In this document: one piece after another, positions 27,646 to 35,838 of the stretch
Position numbering within the stretch: the first letter of the stretch is position 1
Layout of the letters: the number at the start of each line of letters is the position of its first letter
From: Acidobacteriota bacterium
Lineage (GTDB): Bacteria > Acidobacteriota > Vicinamibacteria > Marinacidobacterales > Marinacidobacteraceae
NCBI GenBank assembly: GCA_009835985.1
Contig: VXWI01000008.1
Span: 1-55,370 of the forward strand
Length of the DNA: 55,370 bases
Direction of reading: 5' to 3'
The notes under the pieces: generated by a model
Databases searched by the model: none
What the model was told of the DNA's origin: nothing
What the model saw: the letters and a program-made list of their open reading frames with translations, nothing else
Position numbers and translations under genes: made by a program

Positions 27646-28860
27646 ATGAGCGGGGCGAACGGGACGAGACCTCTCGACGGCCTGGTGGTCGGCGGCGGGA
27701 TCGTCGGGCTGGCGGTGGCCCGCCGTCTCCAGGAGAGGAACCCGTCGTGGTCGATCCTCGTCCTCGAGAAGGAGCCCGGCGTCGCCCGGCACCAGACCGG
27801 CCGGAACAGCGGCGTCATCCACTCCGGCATCTACTACGCGCCCGGTTCGCTCCGGGCCCGGAACTGCCGGCGCGGGGTGGAACTGCTGCTTCGCTTCTGC
27901 GAGGAACACGGCGTCCCGTACGCCCTCTCGGGCAAGGTGATCGTCGCTACCGACGGCGCCGAACGGGAACGGCTCGGGGAACTCCTCCGGCGCGGCGAGA
28001 CGAACCGAGTCCCAGCTCTCCGGATGCTCGACCCGGCGGAGCTCCGGGAGATCGAGCCCCACGCCGAGGGGGTGGCGGCGCTCCACTCGCCGACCTCGGG
28101 AGTGGTGCGCTTTGCCGAAGTGGCGGCTACCCTCCGGCGCCTCTTCGAAGCCGGGGGCGGGCGGGTCCTCACCGGCGCCCGGGTCGTCGGGATCAGGCGC
28201 TCCGGCGGGGAGGCCCGGGTCGTCACCACTACCGGGGAGTTCACCTGCCGCCGTCTCGTCACCTGTGCCGGACTCCAGTCCGACCGGGTGGCCCGAATGG
28301 CCGGCGATGAACCCGAGATCCGGATCCTGCCCTTCCGCGGCGAGTACTACCGGGTGCGGCCCGACCGCGCTGCACTGGTGCGCGGCCTCATCTACCCCAC
28401 CCCGGACCCGCGCTTCCCCTTCCTGGGAGTGCACCTCCACCGGGATCTCGATGGAGCGGTGGACGCCGGCCCGAACGCGGTCCTCGCGCTCGCCCGCGAG
28501 GGGTACCGGCGCCGCGACCTGAACCTCCGGGACCTCGTCGAGATGGTCCGCTATCCGGGGTTCCGGCGGTTGGCGCTCCGTGAGTGGCGGGTGGGGGTGG
28601 ACGAGGTCCACCGGTCCCTCTCGAAGCGGGCCTTCACCCGGCGGCTGCAACGGCTGGTGCCCGAGGTCCGGGCGTCCGACCTCGTCGCCGCGCCTTCGGG
28701 GGTCCGGGCGATCGCCGTGCTTCCAGACGGCCGGATCGCCGACGATTTCCGCATCCTCCGTCGGGAGAACCGCACCCACGTCCTGAGCGCGCCCTCCCCG
28801 GCGGCGACGGCCTCGCTCGCCATCGCCGAGCAGGTCGCGGCGCTCGTCGAGGAGGAGTGA
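27646..28860 (+). CDS. lhgO: L-2-hydroxyglutarate oxidase
   Basis: This 404-residue FAD-dependent oxidoreductase of the DAO family has the dinucleotide motif LVVGGGIVGLAVARRL at about 13-28, the LhgO-typical HQTGRNSGVIHSGIYYAPGSL near 50-70, and FPFLGVHLHRDLDGAVDAGPNAV near 255. It oxidises L-2-hydroxyglutarate, a by-product of central metabolism, to 2-oxoglutarate and passes electrons on at the membrane. It is convergent with the S9 peptidase gene, 6 bp apart. Confidence 0.92.
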   Translation: MSGANGTRPLDGLVVGGGIVGLAVARRLQERNPSWSILVLEKEPGVARHQTGRNSGVIHSGIYYAPGSLRARNCRRGVELLLRFCEEHGVPYALSGKVIVATDGAERERLGELLRRGETNRVPALRMLDPAELREIEPHAEGVAALHSPTSGVVRFAEVAATLRRLFEAGGGRVLTGARVVGIRRSGGEARVVTTTGEFTCRRLVTCAGLQSDRVARMAGDEPEIRILPFRGEYYRVRPDRAALVRGLIYPTPDPRFPFLGVHLHRDLDGAVDAGPNAVLALAREGYRRRDLNLRDLVEMVRYPGFRRLALREWRVGVDEVHRSLSKRAFTRRLQRLVPEVRASDLVAAPSGVRAIAVLPDGRIADDFRILRRENRTHVLSAPSPAATASLAIAEQVAALVEEE

Positions 28861-28866
28861 GGCCGG

Positions 28867-31068
28867 CTACGGCGCCATCGTCCTCAGGATGAACCGCGCC
28901 ATGGTCTCGCGGAGGTGGAGGACCAGGTCGGGGTCCCGGACCCCGTGGCGGGACTTCGGATAGACCATGAGCTCGAAGGATTTCCCGGCCTTTTGCAGGT
29001 CGTGGGTGAACTGGATGGTGTTCTGCAGGTGGACGTTGTCGTCCATCGTCCCGTGGATCAGCAGCAGCTCGCCGTGCAGGTCGCCGGCCGCCCCGCGCAC
29101 CGAACTCTTCCGGTATCCCTCGGGGTTCTCGTCGGGGGTGCTCATGTAACGCTCGGTGTACACCGAGTCGTAGTCGCGCCAGTCCACGACGCTCCCGCCC
29201 GCGATGCCGGCGCGGAAGCGGTCGGACCTGGTGAGCGCCGTGAGCGTCAGGTAACCGCCGAAGCTCCAGCCGTCCACTCCGATGCGGGAGGCGTCCACGG
29301 TTTCCTGGCCGCCGAGCCAGTCCACCGCCTCCACCAGGTCGGCGAGTTCCCGTTCGCCGAAGTTTCCGTAGACCGGCCAGGTGGACTCCACTCCCTTGCC
29401 GGAGGCGATCCGGTTGTCCACCACGAGGACCACGATCCCATGCTGCGCGAGGTACTGGAACCACATGCCCCGGGTCCCGGGCCAGGCGTTCCGCACCTGG
29501 GGCGCGTGCGGGCCTCCGTAGACGTGCACCCACGCCGGGTAGACGCGCGCGGGGTCGAAGCCGTGCGGCCGGACCATCATGGCCTCGAGCTCCGTCCCGT
29601 CCGCGGCAGAGATCCGGAACAGCTCGGGGGGAGAGATATCGAAGCGGGCGAGGTCCGGCACTTCGCCGCCCCCGAGATCGCGAAGGACGACGCCGTCCTC
29701 GGCCCGGCGCAGGGTCATCGCCGGCGGGCTGTCGAGATCGTGGGAGACGGCGACGTAGTGAGGGATGCTCTCCCCCTCCGGGAAGTTGGCCCGGTGGGTG
29801 CCCGGCGCTTCGCTCAGCAGGGTGACCCCGGACCCGTCGAGGGCGACTCTCAGGATGTCCGAACCGAGCGACGTCCGGTAGGTGCCCGAGGCATAGGCGG
29901 CCCCGGCCCCCTCGTCCACCGCGTGCAGCCGGCGGACCTCGAAACGTCCTTCGGTGAGCGGGCCGGTGAGTTCACCGTCCGCGTCGTAGCGGTAGAGGTG
30001 CTTGAACCCGGTGCGTTCGCTGAACCAGAGGAATCCGCCGCCGGACAGAAAGTGCGGCAGGCCGTGCCCGTTGACCCACGGTCCGGCATCCTCGCGCAGG
30101 ACTCGGCTGGATTCCCCTGTCCGCGCGTCGGCCCGGTGAAGGTCCAGGAAGGTCTGGGTCCGATCCTGGATCTGGTACCAGACGTCTCCCGCCGGCGAGA
30201 AACCAACGTCCACGAGGAGGGTCTCCTGGTTTCCGTAGCCGCCCGGGTTCACCCAGACGATGTCGCCGCCGTGGGCGGGGACGATGCCCAGGCGCACGCG
30301 CGGGTTCGGGTCGCCGGCCTTGGGATACGGATAGACCTCCAGGTCGAGGTGGTAGGGGATGTGGTCCACGACGGTGAAGCGCGGGACATCGCGCTCGTCG
30401 CTCTGGAGGAACGCGATGCGGCTGCCGTCGGGGCTCCACCAGTGGGCGTAGAAGTTGCCGCGCCCGTAGATCTCCTCCTGATAGACCCAGTCGAGTTTCC
30501 CGTTCAGGAGGTCCGGTCCGCCGCCGGTGGTGAGCCGCAGCTCGCCGCCCTCGAGGTCGGTGACATAGAGGTCGTTGTCGCGGATGAAGGCGATGCGCCG
30601 TCCGTCCGGGGAGAAGCGAGGCAGTTCCTCGGTCTCCGGGCCGCGGGTCAGCCGACGGAGTTCGTTCTCCGCCGTCTCCCACGCGAAGAAGTCGGAGGCG
30701 AGGTTCAGGAGCAGCCGCTCTCCGCCAGTCGACATGGTCGGGGAGGCGGGCCGCGCTGCCCGGGCAGCCTCCTCCTCCGGAAGCGCGAGCGTTTCCGTGA
30801 GCGCCGCGGCGAGCGCGTCCGCGTCGTAGAGGCTCTCGGCGACGCCAGTGGCTGCCTCCACGAGGTTCCAGGAGCGTTCGGTCCCCTCGCCGCTGCCGGT
30901 CAGGTAGTGGGTTCCGCCGGGCATCCAGCGAACGCTCGGCAGCTCGGGGGAGAACCGGAGCGCCTCGGGTCCGTAGAGGTGGCTCAGCTCTATGGGCTCG
31001 GTCTGGGCCGCCGCTCCGGATGGGAGCAACAGGGCAACGGTGACGGCGAAAAGGGCACGGACGCTCAT
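28867..31068 (-). CDS. Dipeptidyl-peptidase IV-like S9 peptidase, exported
   Basis: The 733-residue product has a signal peptide (FAVTVALLLPSGAAAQ). A DPP4 N-terminal propeller covers about 80-460, including LDWVYQEEIYGRGNFYAHWWSPDGS, whose Glu residues fit the DPP4 substrate N-terminus site. A C-terminal hydrolase domain carries Ser in DGWSFGGYL near 610, Asp in GTMDDNVHLQ near 685 and His in KSRHG near 717. Expected to remove dipeptides (Xaa-Pro) in the periplasm. It is the second S9 peptidase of the window. Confidence 0.93.
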   Translation of the reverse strand: MSVRALFAVTVALLLPSGAAAQTEPIELSHLYGPEALRFSPELPSVRWMPGGTHYLTGSGEGTERSWNLVEAATGVAESLYDADALAAALTETLALPEEEAARAARPASPTMSTGGERLLLNLASDFFAWETAENELRRLTRGPETEELPRFSPDGRRIAFIRDNDLYVTDLEGGELRLTTGGGPDLLNGKLDWVYQEEIYGRGNFYAHWWSPDGSRIAFLQSDERDVPRFTVVDHIPYHLDLEVYPYPKAGDPNPRVRLGIVPAHGGDIVWVNPGGYGNQETLLVDVGFSPAGDVWYQIQDRTQTFLDLHRADARTGESSRVLREDAGPWVNGHGLPHFLSGGGFLWFSERTGFKHLYRYDADGELTGPLTEGRFEVRRLHAVDEGAGAAYASGTYRTSLGSDILRVALDGSGVTLLSEAPGTHRANFPEGESIPHYVAVSHDLDSPPAMTLRRAEDGVVLRDLGGGEVPDLARFDISPPELFRISAADGTELEAMMVRPHGFDPARVYPAWVHVYGGPHAPQVRNAWPGTRGMWFQYLAQHGIVVLVVDNRIASGKGVESTWPVYGNFGERELADLVEAVDWLGGQETVDASRIGVDGWSFGGYLTLTALTRSDRFRAGIAGGSVVDWRDYDSVYTERYMSTPDENPEGYRKSSVRGAAGDLHGELLLIHGTMDDNVHLQNTIQFTHDLQKAGKSFELMVYPKSRHGVRDPDLVLHLRETMARFILRTMAP

Positions 31069-31075
31069 TACCGCG

Positions 31076-31081
31076 ATTATC
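31076..31081 (-). promoter_or_regulatory. -10-like box GATAAT before the DPP4-like gene
   Basis: Minus-strand GATAAT lies 7 nt before the ATG at 31068, with no Shine-Dalgarno. Confidence 0.45.
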
Positions 31082-31454
31082 CGCGGTCACGGGTGACGCG
31101 TCCGGCTTGGTAGGCCGACCTCGGAGCGCCGGGCCTCCGACCGGCATCGCCGACCGCAGGGAGGCGAAACGCACGCGGGCCGCACGCCCTGAGCGCGCAA
31201 CGCTGGTCTGGCTCACGACGGAGCCAACGGGGATCGCCGGTATTCAGACCAGCACGCGCGGTGCTTGGCGCCGCCCGAGGCGGAATGTGGATGGGGCGCA
31301 TACGTCTATGAGCACCTGTTGGATTCAGACCTCTCGACCGAAAGCTGAACAGCGCGGCGTTGACTCGCGATGTGCAGTCCGAGACCAGGCTCAGGTCTGA
31401 GCCTTCGCGTCTGTATGAGCCATAGCGCGTGCTCGCGACCGTCTGACCGTGGAC
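31082..31454. other. Gene-free interval with one REP-like element
   Basis: Between the DPP4-like start and the DUF4143 stop I see no supported gene. It contains REP-like copy 5 at its left end and a weak palindrome AGGCTCAG/CTGAGCCT at 31387-31404. The GC content is lower than in the genes around it, which could mean decayed sequence. Confidence 0.6.
31120..31169 (-). repeat. REP-like double-hairpin element, copy 5
   Basis: In minus orientation it reads TTTCGCCTCC, GGTCGGCGATGCCGG, then TCGGAGGCCCGGC and GCTCCGAG, the same layout with a few mismatches in the second stem. Confidence 0.7.
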
Positions 31455-32642
31455 TCAAGCTCTGTCCACGGAGATGTCACGGAACAGGTCGGGGACCCCG
31501 CCGATCGGTAACGCGGTGATCTTTTCGCGGAGGCCGTAGTGTTCGGTTCCCGGGTAGATCACCCAGAGGTGTTCAAGTCCCAGATCAGCGATGGCGGTAT
31601 GCATCGAGCGCGTCGTGCCGGGGGCGTCGGAGTGCTTCACTTCGAAGCCGTAGCGCTTGCCGCGGTGCGTGATCAGCAGGTCCAGTTCGGCACCGGCCTG
31701 GGTCCGCCAGAAGTAGGCGCTGCGAGGGTTCAGGTGTGAGAGCACCTGCTCGATGGCGAAACCCTCGAAGGACGCGCCGACCTTCACATGGCCTGGCAGG
31801 GCGTCCGGCGACGGGATTTCCAGAAGTGTGTGGAGGAGGCCACTGTCCCGCAGGTAGATCTTCGGCGACTTGGTCTGCCGTTTCTTCAGGTTCTCGATCC
31901 ACGGTGGCAAGACGCGCACCATGAACGCGCCGCTCAGGATGTCGAGATAGCGGCGTGCGGTCGGACGGTTCGATCCCAGTGCGCGGGCGAACTCGGCGGC
32001 GTTCCAGACCTGACCGTGATAGTGGGCGATCATCGTCCAGAAGCGCCGCAGGGCTTCGGCCGGCGTCGTGATTCCTAGTTGGGGAATGTCCCGTTCGAGA
32101 AAGGAGTTCACGAAGTCGTCCCTCCAGATCCCGGAGAGTTCGTCGTCCGGCGCGAGATAGCTGCGCGGAAAGCCGCCGCGCTCCCAGAGCGTGCGCCAGT
32201 TCTGTCGACCGCGTTTCCCTGAAGTTCCCGTGATCTCCCCGAGGTGCAACCCCGACAGGTTCACGACGCCGAGTCGCCCCGCCAGCGTCTCCTGCGCGCC
32301 CCGGACCAGAACCGGCGACGCGCTCCCCAGGAGGAGGTATCGGGAGCTCGTATCGGGCCGGTCCGCCAGTACGCGCAACGCCTCGAGGATGGCCGGTTGT
32401 CGCTGCACTTCGTCGATCACGGCGTGGCCGGCCCGTCGACCGAGTTCCTCCTCGGGGGCGGCGAGCGCGCGCCGTCCAGTTGCGGACTCCAGGTCGAAGA
32501 ACGTCCACTCGCTCTCGCCCGCGATGAACTCCCGGGCCAGCGTCGTCTTGCCGCACTGCCGGGGCCCGAGGAGAGCAACGATGGGGTGCACGCGGAACGA
32601 ACGGGCGATCCGGTCCAGGGCGCCGGGGCGGGGGATGATCAT
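31455..32642 (-). CDS. AAA-type ATPase with DUF4143 domain
   Basis: This 395-residue protein has Walker A GPRQCGKTT at residues 26-34, Walker B HAVIDEVQ near 72 and sensor-like YLLLGSASP near 105, then a winged-helix part and a C-terminal DUF4143 nuclease-like domain with AELDLLITHRGKRYGFEVKHSD, resembling the D-ExK arrangement of restriction-type nucleases. The family is common and its role is unclear (DNA transactions or defence have been proposed). The ATG at 32642 is preceded by a perfect 12-bp palindrome; an earlier in-frame ATG at 32855 would run through that palindrome and the repeats. Confidence 0.88.
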   Translation of the reverse strand: MIIPRPGALDRIARSFRVHPIVALLGPRQCGKTTLAREFIAGESEWTFFDLESATGRRALAAPEEELGRRAGHAVIDEVQRQPAILEALRVLADRPDTSSRYLLLGSASPVLVRGAQETLAGRLGVVNLSGLHLGEITGTSGKRGRQNWRTLWERGGFPRSYLAPDDELSGIWRDDFVNSFLERDIPQLGITTPAEALRRFWTMIAHYHGQVWNAAEFARALGSNRPTARRYLDILSGAFMVRVLPPWIENLKKRQTKSPKIYLRDSGLLHTLLEIPSPDALPGHVKVGASFEGFAIEQVLSHLNPRSAYFWRTQAGAELDLLITHRGKRYGFEVKHSDAPGTTRSMHTAIADLGLEHLWVIYPGTEHYGLREKITALPIGGVPDLFRDISVDRA

Positions 32643-32657
32643 TCCGTGGTTATATTC

Positions 32658-32693
32658 CTTGTATATCGTATCATTGAAGAAACGATATACAAG
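32658..32693 (-). promoter_or_regulatory. 12-bp palindromic operator/promoter of the DUF4143 ATPase
   Basis: CTTGTATATCGT (32658-32669) and ACGATATACAAG (32682-32693) are exact inverted repeats separated by 12 nt. The site is a rare AT-rich island 16 nt upstream of the ATG. TATAC and TATAT elements could serve as -10 sequences, so a dimeric regulator, perhaps the ATPase itself, could bind here. Confidence 0.6.
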
Positions 32694-32729
32694 AATTTGG
32701 CGGACCGGAGTCATGGCCGCCGGTGCGGG

Positions 32730-32773
32730 TTTCGCGCTTCCGCGCGATGCCGGCCGGAGGCCGGCGCTCCGAG
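32730..32773 (+). repeat. REP-like double-hairpin element, copy 6
   Basis: It reads TTTCGC, a GCGC hairpin, GCGATG, perfect stem GCCGGCC-GGA-GGCCGGC (32749-32765), then GCTCCGAG. It is almost identical to copy 1 at 3596 and is the first of three elements in this gap. Confidence 0.8.
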
Positions 32774-32794
32774 GCGCGGGTGTCACCCGGACGT

Positions 32795-32837
32795 GCGGGC
32801 CTGCGGCCCGCGTGCCGACTGGAAGTCGGCGTTCCAG
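32795..32837 (+). repeat. REP-like element, variant class (copy 7)
   Basis: It has two perfect stems: GCGGGCC-TGC-GGCCCGC (32795-32811) and GCCGACT-GGA-AGTCGGC (32814-32830), followed by GTTCCAGG. The stem bases differ from the main class but pairing is kept. Confidence 0.75.
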
Positions 32838-32873
32838 GCAGGAGGCGCCATCCACGGCTCTAGGGCCGCGCCT

Positions 32874-32922
32874 TTTCGCCTCGCTTCGCTCGGCGATGCC
32901 GGCCGGAGGCCGGCGCTCCGAG
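32874..32922 (+). repeat. REP-like double-hairpin element, copy 8
   Basis: It reads TTTCGCC, a TCGCTTCGCTCGGCGA hairpin, TGCC, stem core 32898-32914, then GCTCCGAG. It abuts the 3' end of the decarboxylase gene. Confidence 0.8.
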
Positions 32923-32934
32923 CCGGTCCCGTGC

Positions 32935-34386
32935 CTAGAGGTCGGCGAGGAAGCCCTTGAGGATCGCCAGGAACTCGTCGATGTGTTCGGCGTGGGTGCG
33001 GAAGATGCCGGGTGAGGGCCGAAGCCAGAAACGTTCGTTCAGGTAGGTGGCGGAGACGAAGATGCGCCCGTCGGCGTGGAGCGTCCGGATGAGCCGGCGG
33101 TTGAGGTCGTCCACCTCCTCCTCGCTCCGTCCCGGGGGCCGGTAACGGAAGCACATGGTCGAGAGCTGGGGCTCGGGCCCCACCTCGATGTCCTCCCAGT
33201 TCCGCAGCTCGTCCTGGAGATAGCAGGCCAGCACCCACTTCTCCTCGAGCGCCGCCGCGAACGGCTCGGTGCCGTGAAGCAGGAGCGGCACGAGCAGGCG
33301 CATCCCGCGGAAGTGCCGCGTGAGTTCGATGGACCGTTCCGACGGTGAGATCTCTCTCTGGGGGGCGTCGACCAGGTACGGCGCCTTCCACCGGAAAGTC
33401 TCGAGGTGCGCCGCGTCGCGGACCACCACCGCGCCGCTCCCGTAGGGCAGGAACAGGCTCTTGTGCGGGTCGAGCACCACCGAGTCGGATCGCTCGATGC
33501 CGCGCAGGGCTTCCCGCCGGGCCGGGACCAACACGTAAAACCCGCCGTAGGCGGCGTCCACGTGGTGCCACAGACCCTCGGCGCGGGCGATGTCGGACAC
33601 CGCGTCCAGGGGATCCACCGCGCCCGTGTTGGTGGTCCCGGCGGTGCTCACCACGAGCCAGGGAACGAGCCCGTCGGCGCGGTCCTTGTGGATGTGGGCG
33701 GCCAGGGACTCCGGCGCCAGCCGGTAGTCCTCGTCCACCGCGATGATCCGGCAGGGGGCCTCTCCGACGCCGGCCAGGTGGACCGCCTTGCGGACCGAAT
33801 AGTGCTCCTGGCTGGTGACGTAGACGGACGCCCGGCGGAAGTCCTCCGAGCGAAGCCCCTTCGCGTCCCGGGCCGCGATGATCGCGGTCAGCGCCGCGAC
33901 GCTCCCGCCCGAAGTCAGCGTGCCGCCGGCCTCCTTCGGATAGCCGACGATCTCGGCGATCCACTCCACGAGCCGGTTCTCCACGCGGGCCGCTCCCGGC
34001 GAGGCCGGGAAATAGCCGGAGAAGGCGTTGCCGACGGCCGCCAGGTAGTCGCCGAGCGCCGACGAGTAGATCCCGCCGCCGGGGACGTAGCCCAGATCGC
34101 GAGGCGACGCGGGATTCAGGCCTTCCTGTTCGACCTCGCGCCGGATCAGGTCGAGGATTTCCGGGAACGGCTGGCCCTCCGCTCCGATCAGCAGGTCGTT
34201 CAGGTCGGACGACTCGCGGGGCGGATACCAGGACGGCCCGGTCTTGAGAGCCTCGAGGAACTCCTCGGCGTGGCGGACGGTCGCTTCCGTCAGTTGCCGG
34301 CGGCCCGCCGCGTCCGGCTCGAGCGGCTCGGCGCGGCGCCGGAGCGCCTCGGCGCGTTCGCGGAGCGTGCTCGCCAGAACACTCAT
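32935..34386 (-). CDS. Group II PLP-dependent decarboxylase (aromatic-L-amino-acid/glutamate type)
   Basis: The 483-residue enzyme has the DDC-family layout: VPGGGIYSSALGDYLAAVGN near 101-120, TSGGSVAALTA near 158, the cofactor-stacking His195 in SQEHYS, Asp277 in HVDAAYGG and Schiff-base Lys309 in DPHKSLFLPYG. It should decarboxylate an amino acid to an amine in the cytoplasm; the substrate (aromatic, glutamate, aspartate or other) is not readable. The ATG at 34386 overlaps the upstream symporter stop (ATGA). A longer in-frame extension is only antisense-like shadow. The coupling suggests the symporter imports its substrate. Confidence 0.92.
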   Translation of the reverse strand: MSVLASTLRERAEALRRRAEPLEPDAAGRRQLTEATVRHAEEFLEALKTGPSWYPPRESSDLNDLLIGAEGQPFPEILDLIRREVEQEGLNPASPRDLGYVPGGGIYSSALGDYLAAVGNAFSGYFPASPGAARVENRLVEWIAEIVGYPKEAGGTLTSGGSVAALTAIIAARDAKGLRSEDFRRASVYVTSQEHYSVRKAVHLAGVGEAPCRIIAVDEDYRLAPESLAAHIHKDRADGLVPWLVVSTAGTTNTGAVDPLDAVSDIARAEGLWHHVDAAYGGFYVLVPARREALRGIERSDSVVLDPHKSLFLPYGSGAVVVRDAAHLETFRWKAPYLVDAPQREISPSERSIELTRHFRGMRLLVPLLLHGTEPFAAALEEKWVLACYLQDELRNWEDIEVGPEPQLSTMCFRYRPPGRSEEEVDDLNRRLIRTLHADGRIFVSATYLNERFWLRPSPGIFRTHAEHIDEFLAILKGFLADL

Positions 34387-35828
34387 CGGGCTCCGCCCTC
34401 CGGCATCGGTTCGGGCTCCGGTCCGTCGAACGCGGCCCCGGCCAGGTAGCCGGCGGCGCTCGCGGCGGTGAGCCCGATCGCTTTCGGGACCAGCACCCCC
34501 GCGGGAGCGAGCGCCGGGGCGAGGAACCAGTCCCAGCCGAAGCTCAGATGGACCACCCACAGGACGACTCCGCACGCCATGGCGGCGAGCGCCGCCGTGC
34601 GGCCGCCCCGCTTCCAGAACAACCCCGCCGTCAACGGCACGAAGAGCCCCACGAGGGTGAGTTCGTACGCATCTTCGAGCAGGGAGTACGCACTGAGACC
34701 ACGGAACGCATAGAAGAGACTCGCCGCACCAACGATCAGTACTGAAAGGCGGCTCAACCGCAGGAGCCCTGCCCGGGGCAGGGAATGGCGGAGCAGGTTC
34801 TGCGCCAGTACGGACGCCGCCGATATTAGCGCGCTGTCCACGGTGGAAAGGAGCGCCGAGACCACCAGCAGGACGAGCCCCAGAGTGGCGAGCGGACTGA
34901 AGAGAATCCGTCCCAGCGCCGCCAGCATGTCCCCTTCCTGTCCGGGCAGCAGGAGGCGGGTGGCGAGCCCCAGCACGACAGGGATCGCGCCGAGCACGAG
35001 GTAGAGACTTCCGGCGATCAGGCAGGCGCGGCGGGCCACCCGTTCCGTGCGCGAGGAGAACACCCGCTGGAGCACGTCCTGGCCGGGGATGTTGCCGAGC
35101 GCTCCGGCGACGAGAAGCCCCGACCACGCGAGGAGAGCCGTCAGTTCGCCGGGAACGACGGCCAGGAGGTCCGGCGGCGTTTCCCGCCCGAGCCGGGCGA
35201 GACCTCCGGCGAGCGAACCCCCGCCGAGTTCCGCCACCGCCGAAACGCCGAGCGCGAGGAGCGCCAGGACCACGATCACGCCCTGCACCGCATCGGTCAG
35301 CGTTACCGACCACATCCCCCCGATCAGCGTGTAGCCCACCGCCACCGCGGCCACGAGCGCCAGTCCCGCCCCGGCGGGGATGCCGAAGAGCTCGCCGAGG
35401 AGGACGGCCAGCACCGAGAACTGCGCGGCGATCCAGCCGAAGAAGCTCGGCACCATGATGGCGGCGCACGCGATCTCCGCGCGCCGCCCGAAGCGCCTGG
35501 CGAAGAAGTCCCCGAGCGTCAGGAGGCCCGCCCGCCGCAGCGGCGCCGCGTAGAACAGTCCCACGAGCAGGAGACAGATTCCGGGACCGATGGGCTCGAG
35601 CGCGGCCGCCGAGAGCCCCACCGCCCGTACCTCCTCGGCGGAGGCGAGCAGGGTGCCGGCCCCGAACCAGGTGGCCAGCAGGCTCAGCGAGGCGAGCGGG
35701 ACGCCGAGGTTCCGGCCCGCCACCAGGTAGTCGGAGAAGTCGTGGATGCGCCTGCTGGCGATCCACGCCACCCCGAACAGGACGGCGGTGTAGAGGAGCA
35801 GGACCGCCGCGGAGAGGGTCGCCGGCAA
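34383..35828 (-). CDS. Sodium:solute symporter family protein 1
   Basis: This 481-residue protein has 12-13 hydrophobic segments and SSS features: FSDYLVAGRNLGVPLASLSLLATWFGAG near residue 30-57 and a GGMWSVTLTDAVQGVIV loop near 165. It imports an organic solute with Na+. It starts 10 nt after the preceding symporter and overlaps the decarboxylase by 4 nt. Confidence 0.9.
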   Translation of the reverse strand: MPATLSAAVLLLYTAVLFGVAWIASRRIHDFSDYLVAGRNLGVPLASLSLLATWFGAGTLLASAEEVRAVGLSAAALEPIGPGICLLLVGLFYAAPLRRAGLLTLGDFFARRFGRRAEIACAAIMVPSFFGWIAAQFSVLAVLLGELFGIPAGAGLALVAAVAVGYTLIGGMWSVTLTDAVQGVIVVLALLALGVSAVAELGGGSLAGGLARLGRETPPDLLAVVPGELTALLAWSGLLVAGALGNIPGQDVLQRVFSSRTERVARRACLIAGSLYLVLGAIPVVLGLATRLLLPGQEGDMLAALGRILFSPLATLGLVLLVVSALLSTVDSALISAASVLAQNLLRHSLPRAGLLRLSRLSVLIVGAASLFYAFRGLSAYSLLEDAYELTLVGLFVPLTAGLFWKRGGRTAALAAMACGVVLWVVHLSFGWDWFLAPALAPAGVLVPKAIGLTAASAAGYLAGAAFDGPEPEPMPEGGAR

Positions 35829-35838
35829 CGGCCGTCGC

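Noticed and set aside
26815-28779. A 654-codon minus-strand frame
   Set aside because: Only the part from 27501 down has a signal peptide and HELVH motif; the rest is antisense to the L-2-hydroxyglutarate oxidase gene.
31387-31404. Palindrome AGGCTCAG/CTGAGCCT as terminator of the DUF4143 gene
   Set aside because: The loop would be only 2 nt, the stem is short and there is no T tract in the minus direction.
32935-35766. A 943-codon frame extending the PLP decarboxylase upstream
   Set aside because: The extension is a shadow of the overlapping symporter gene; the decarboxylase starts at 34386 with family-like sequence.
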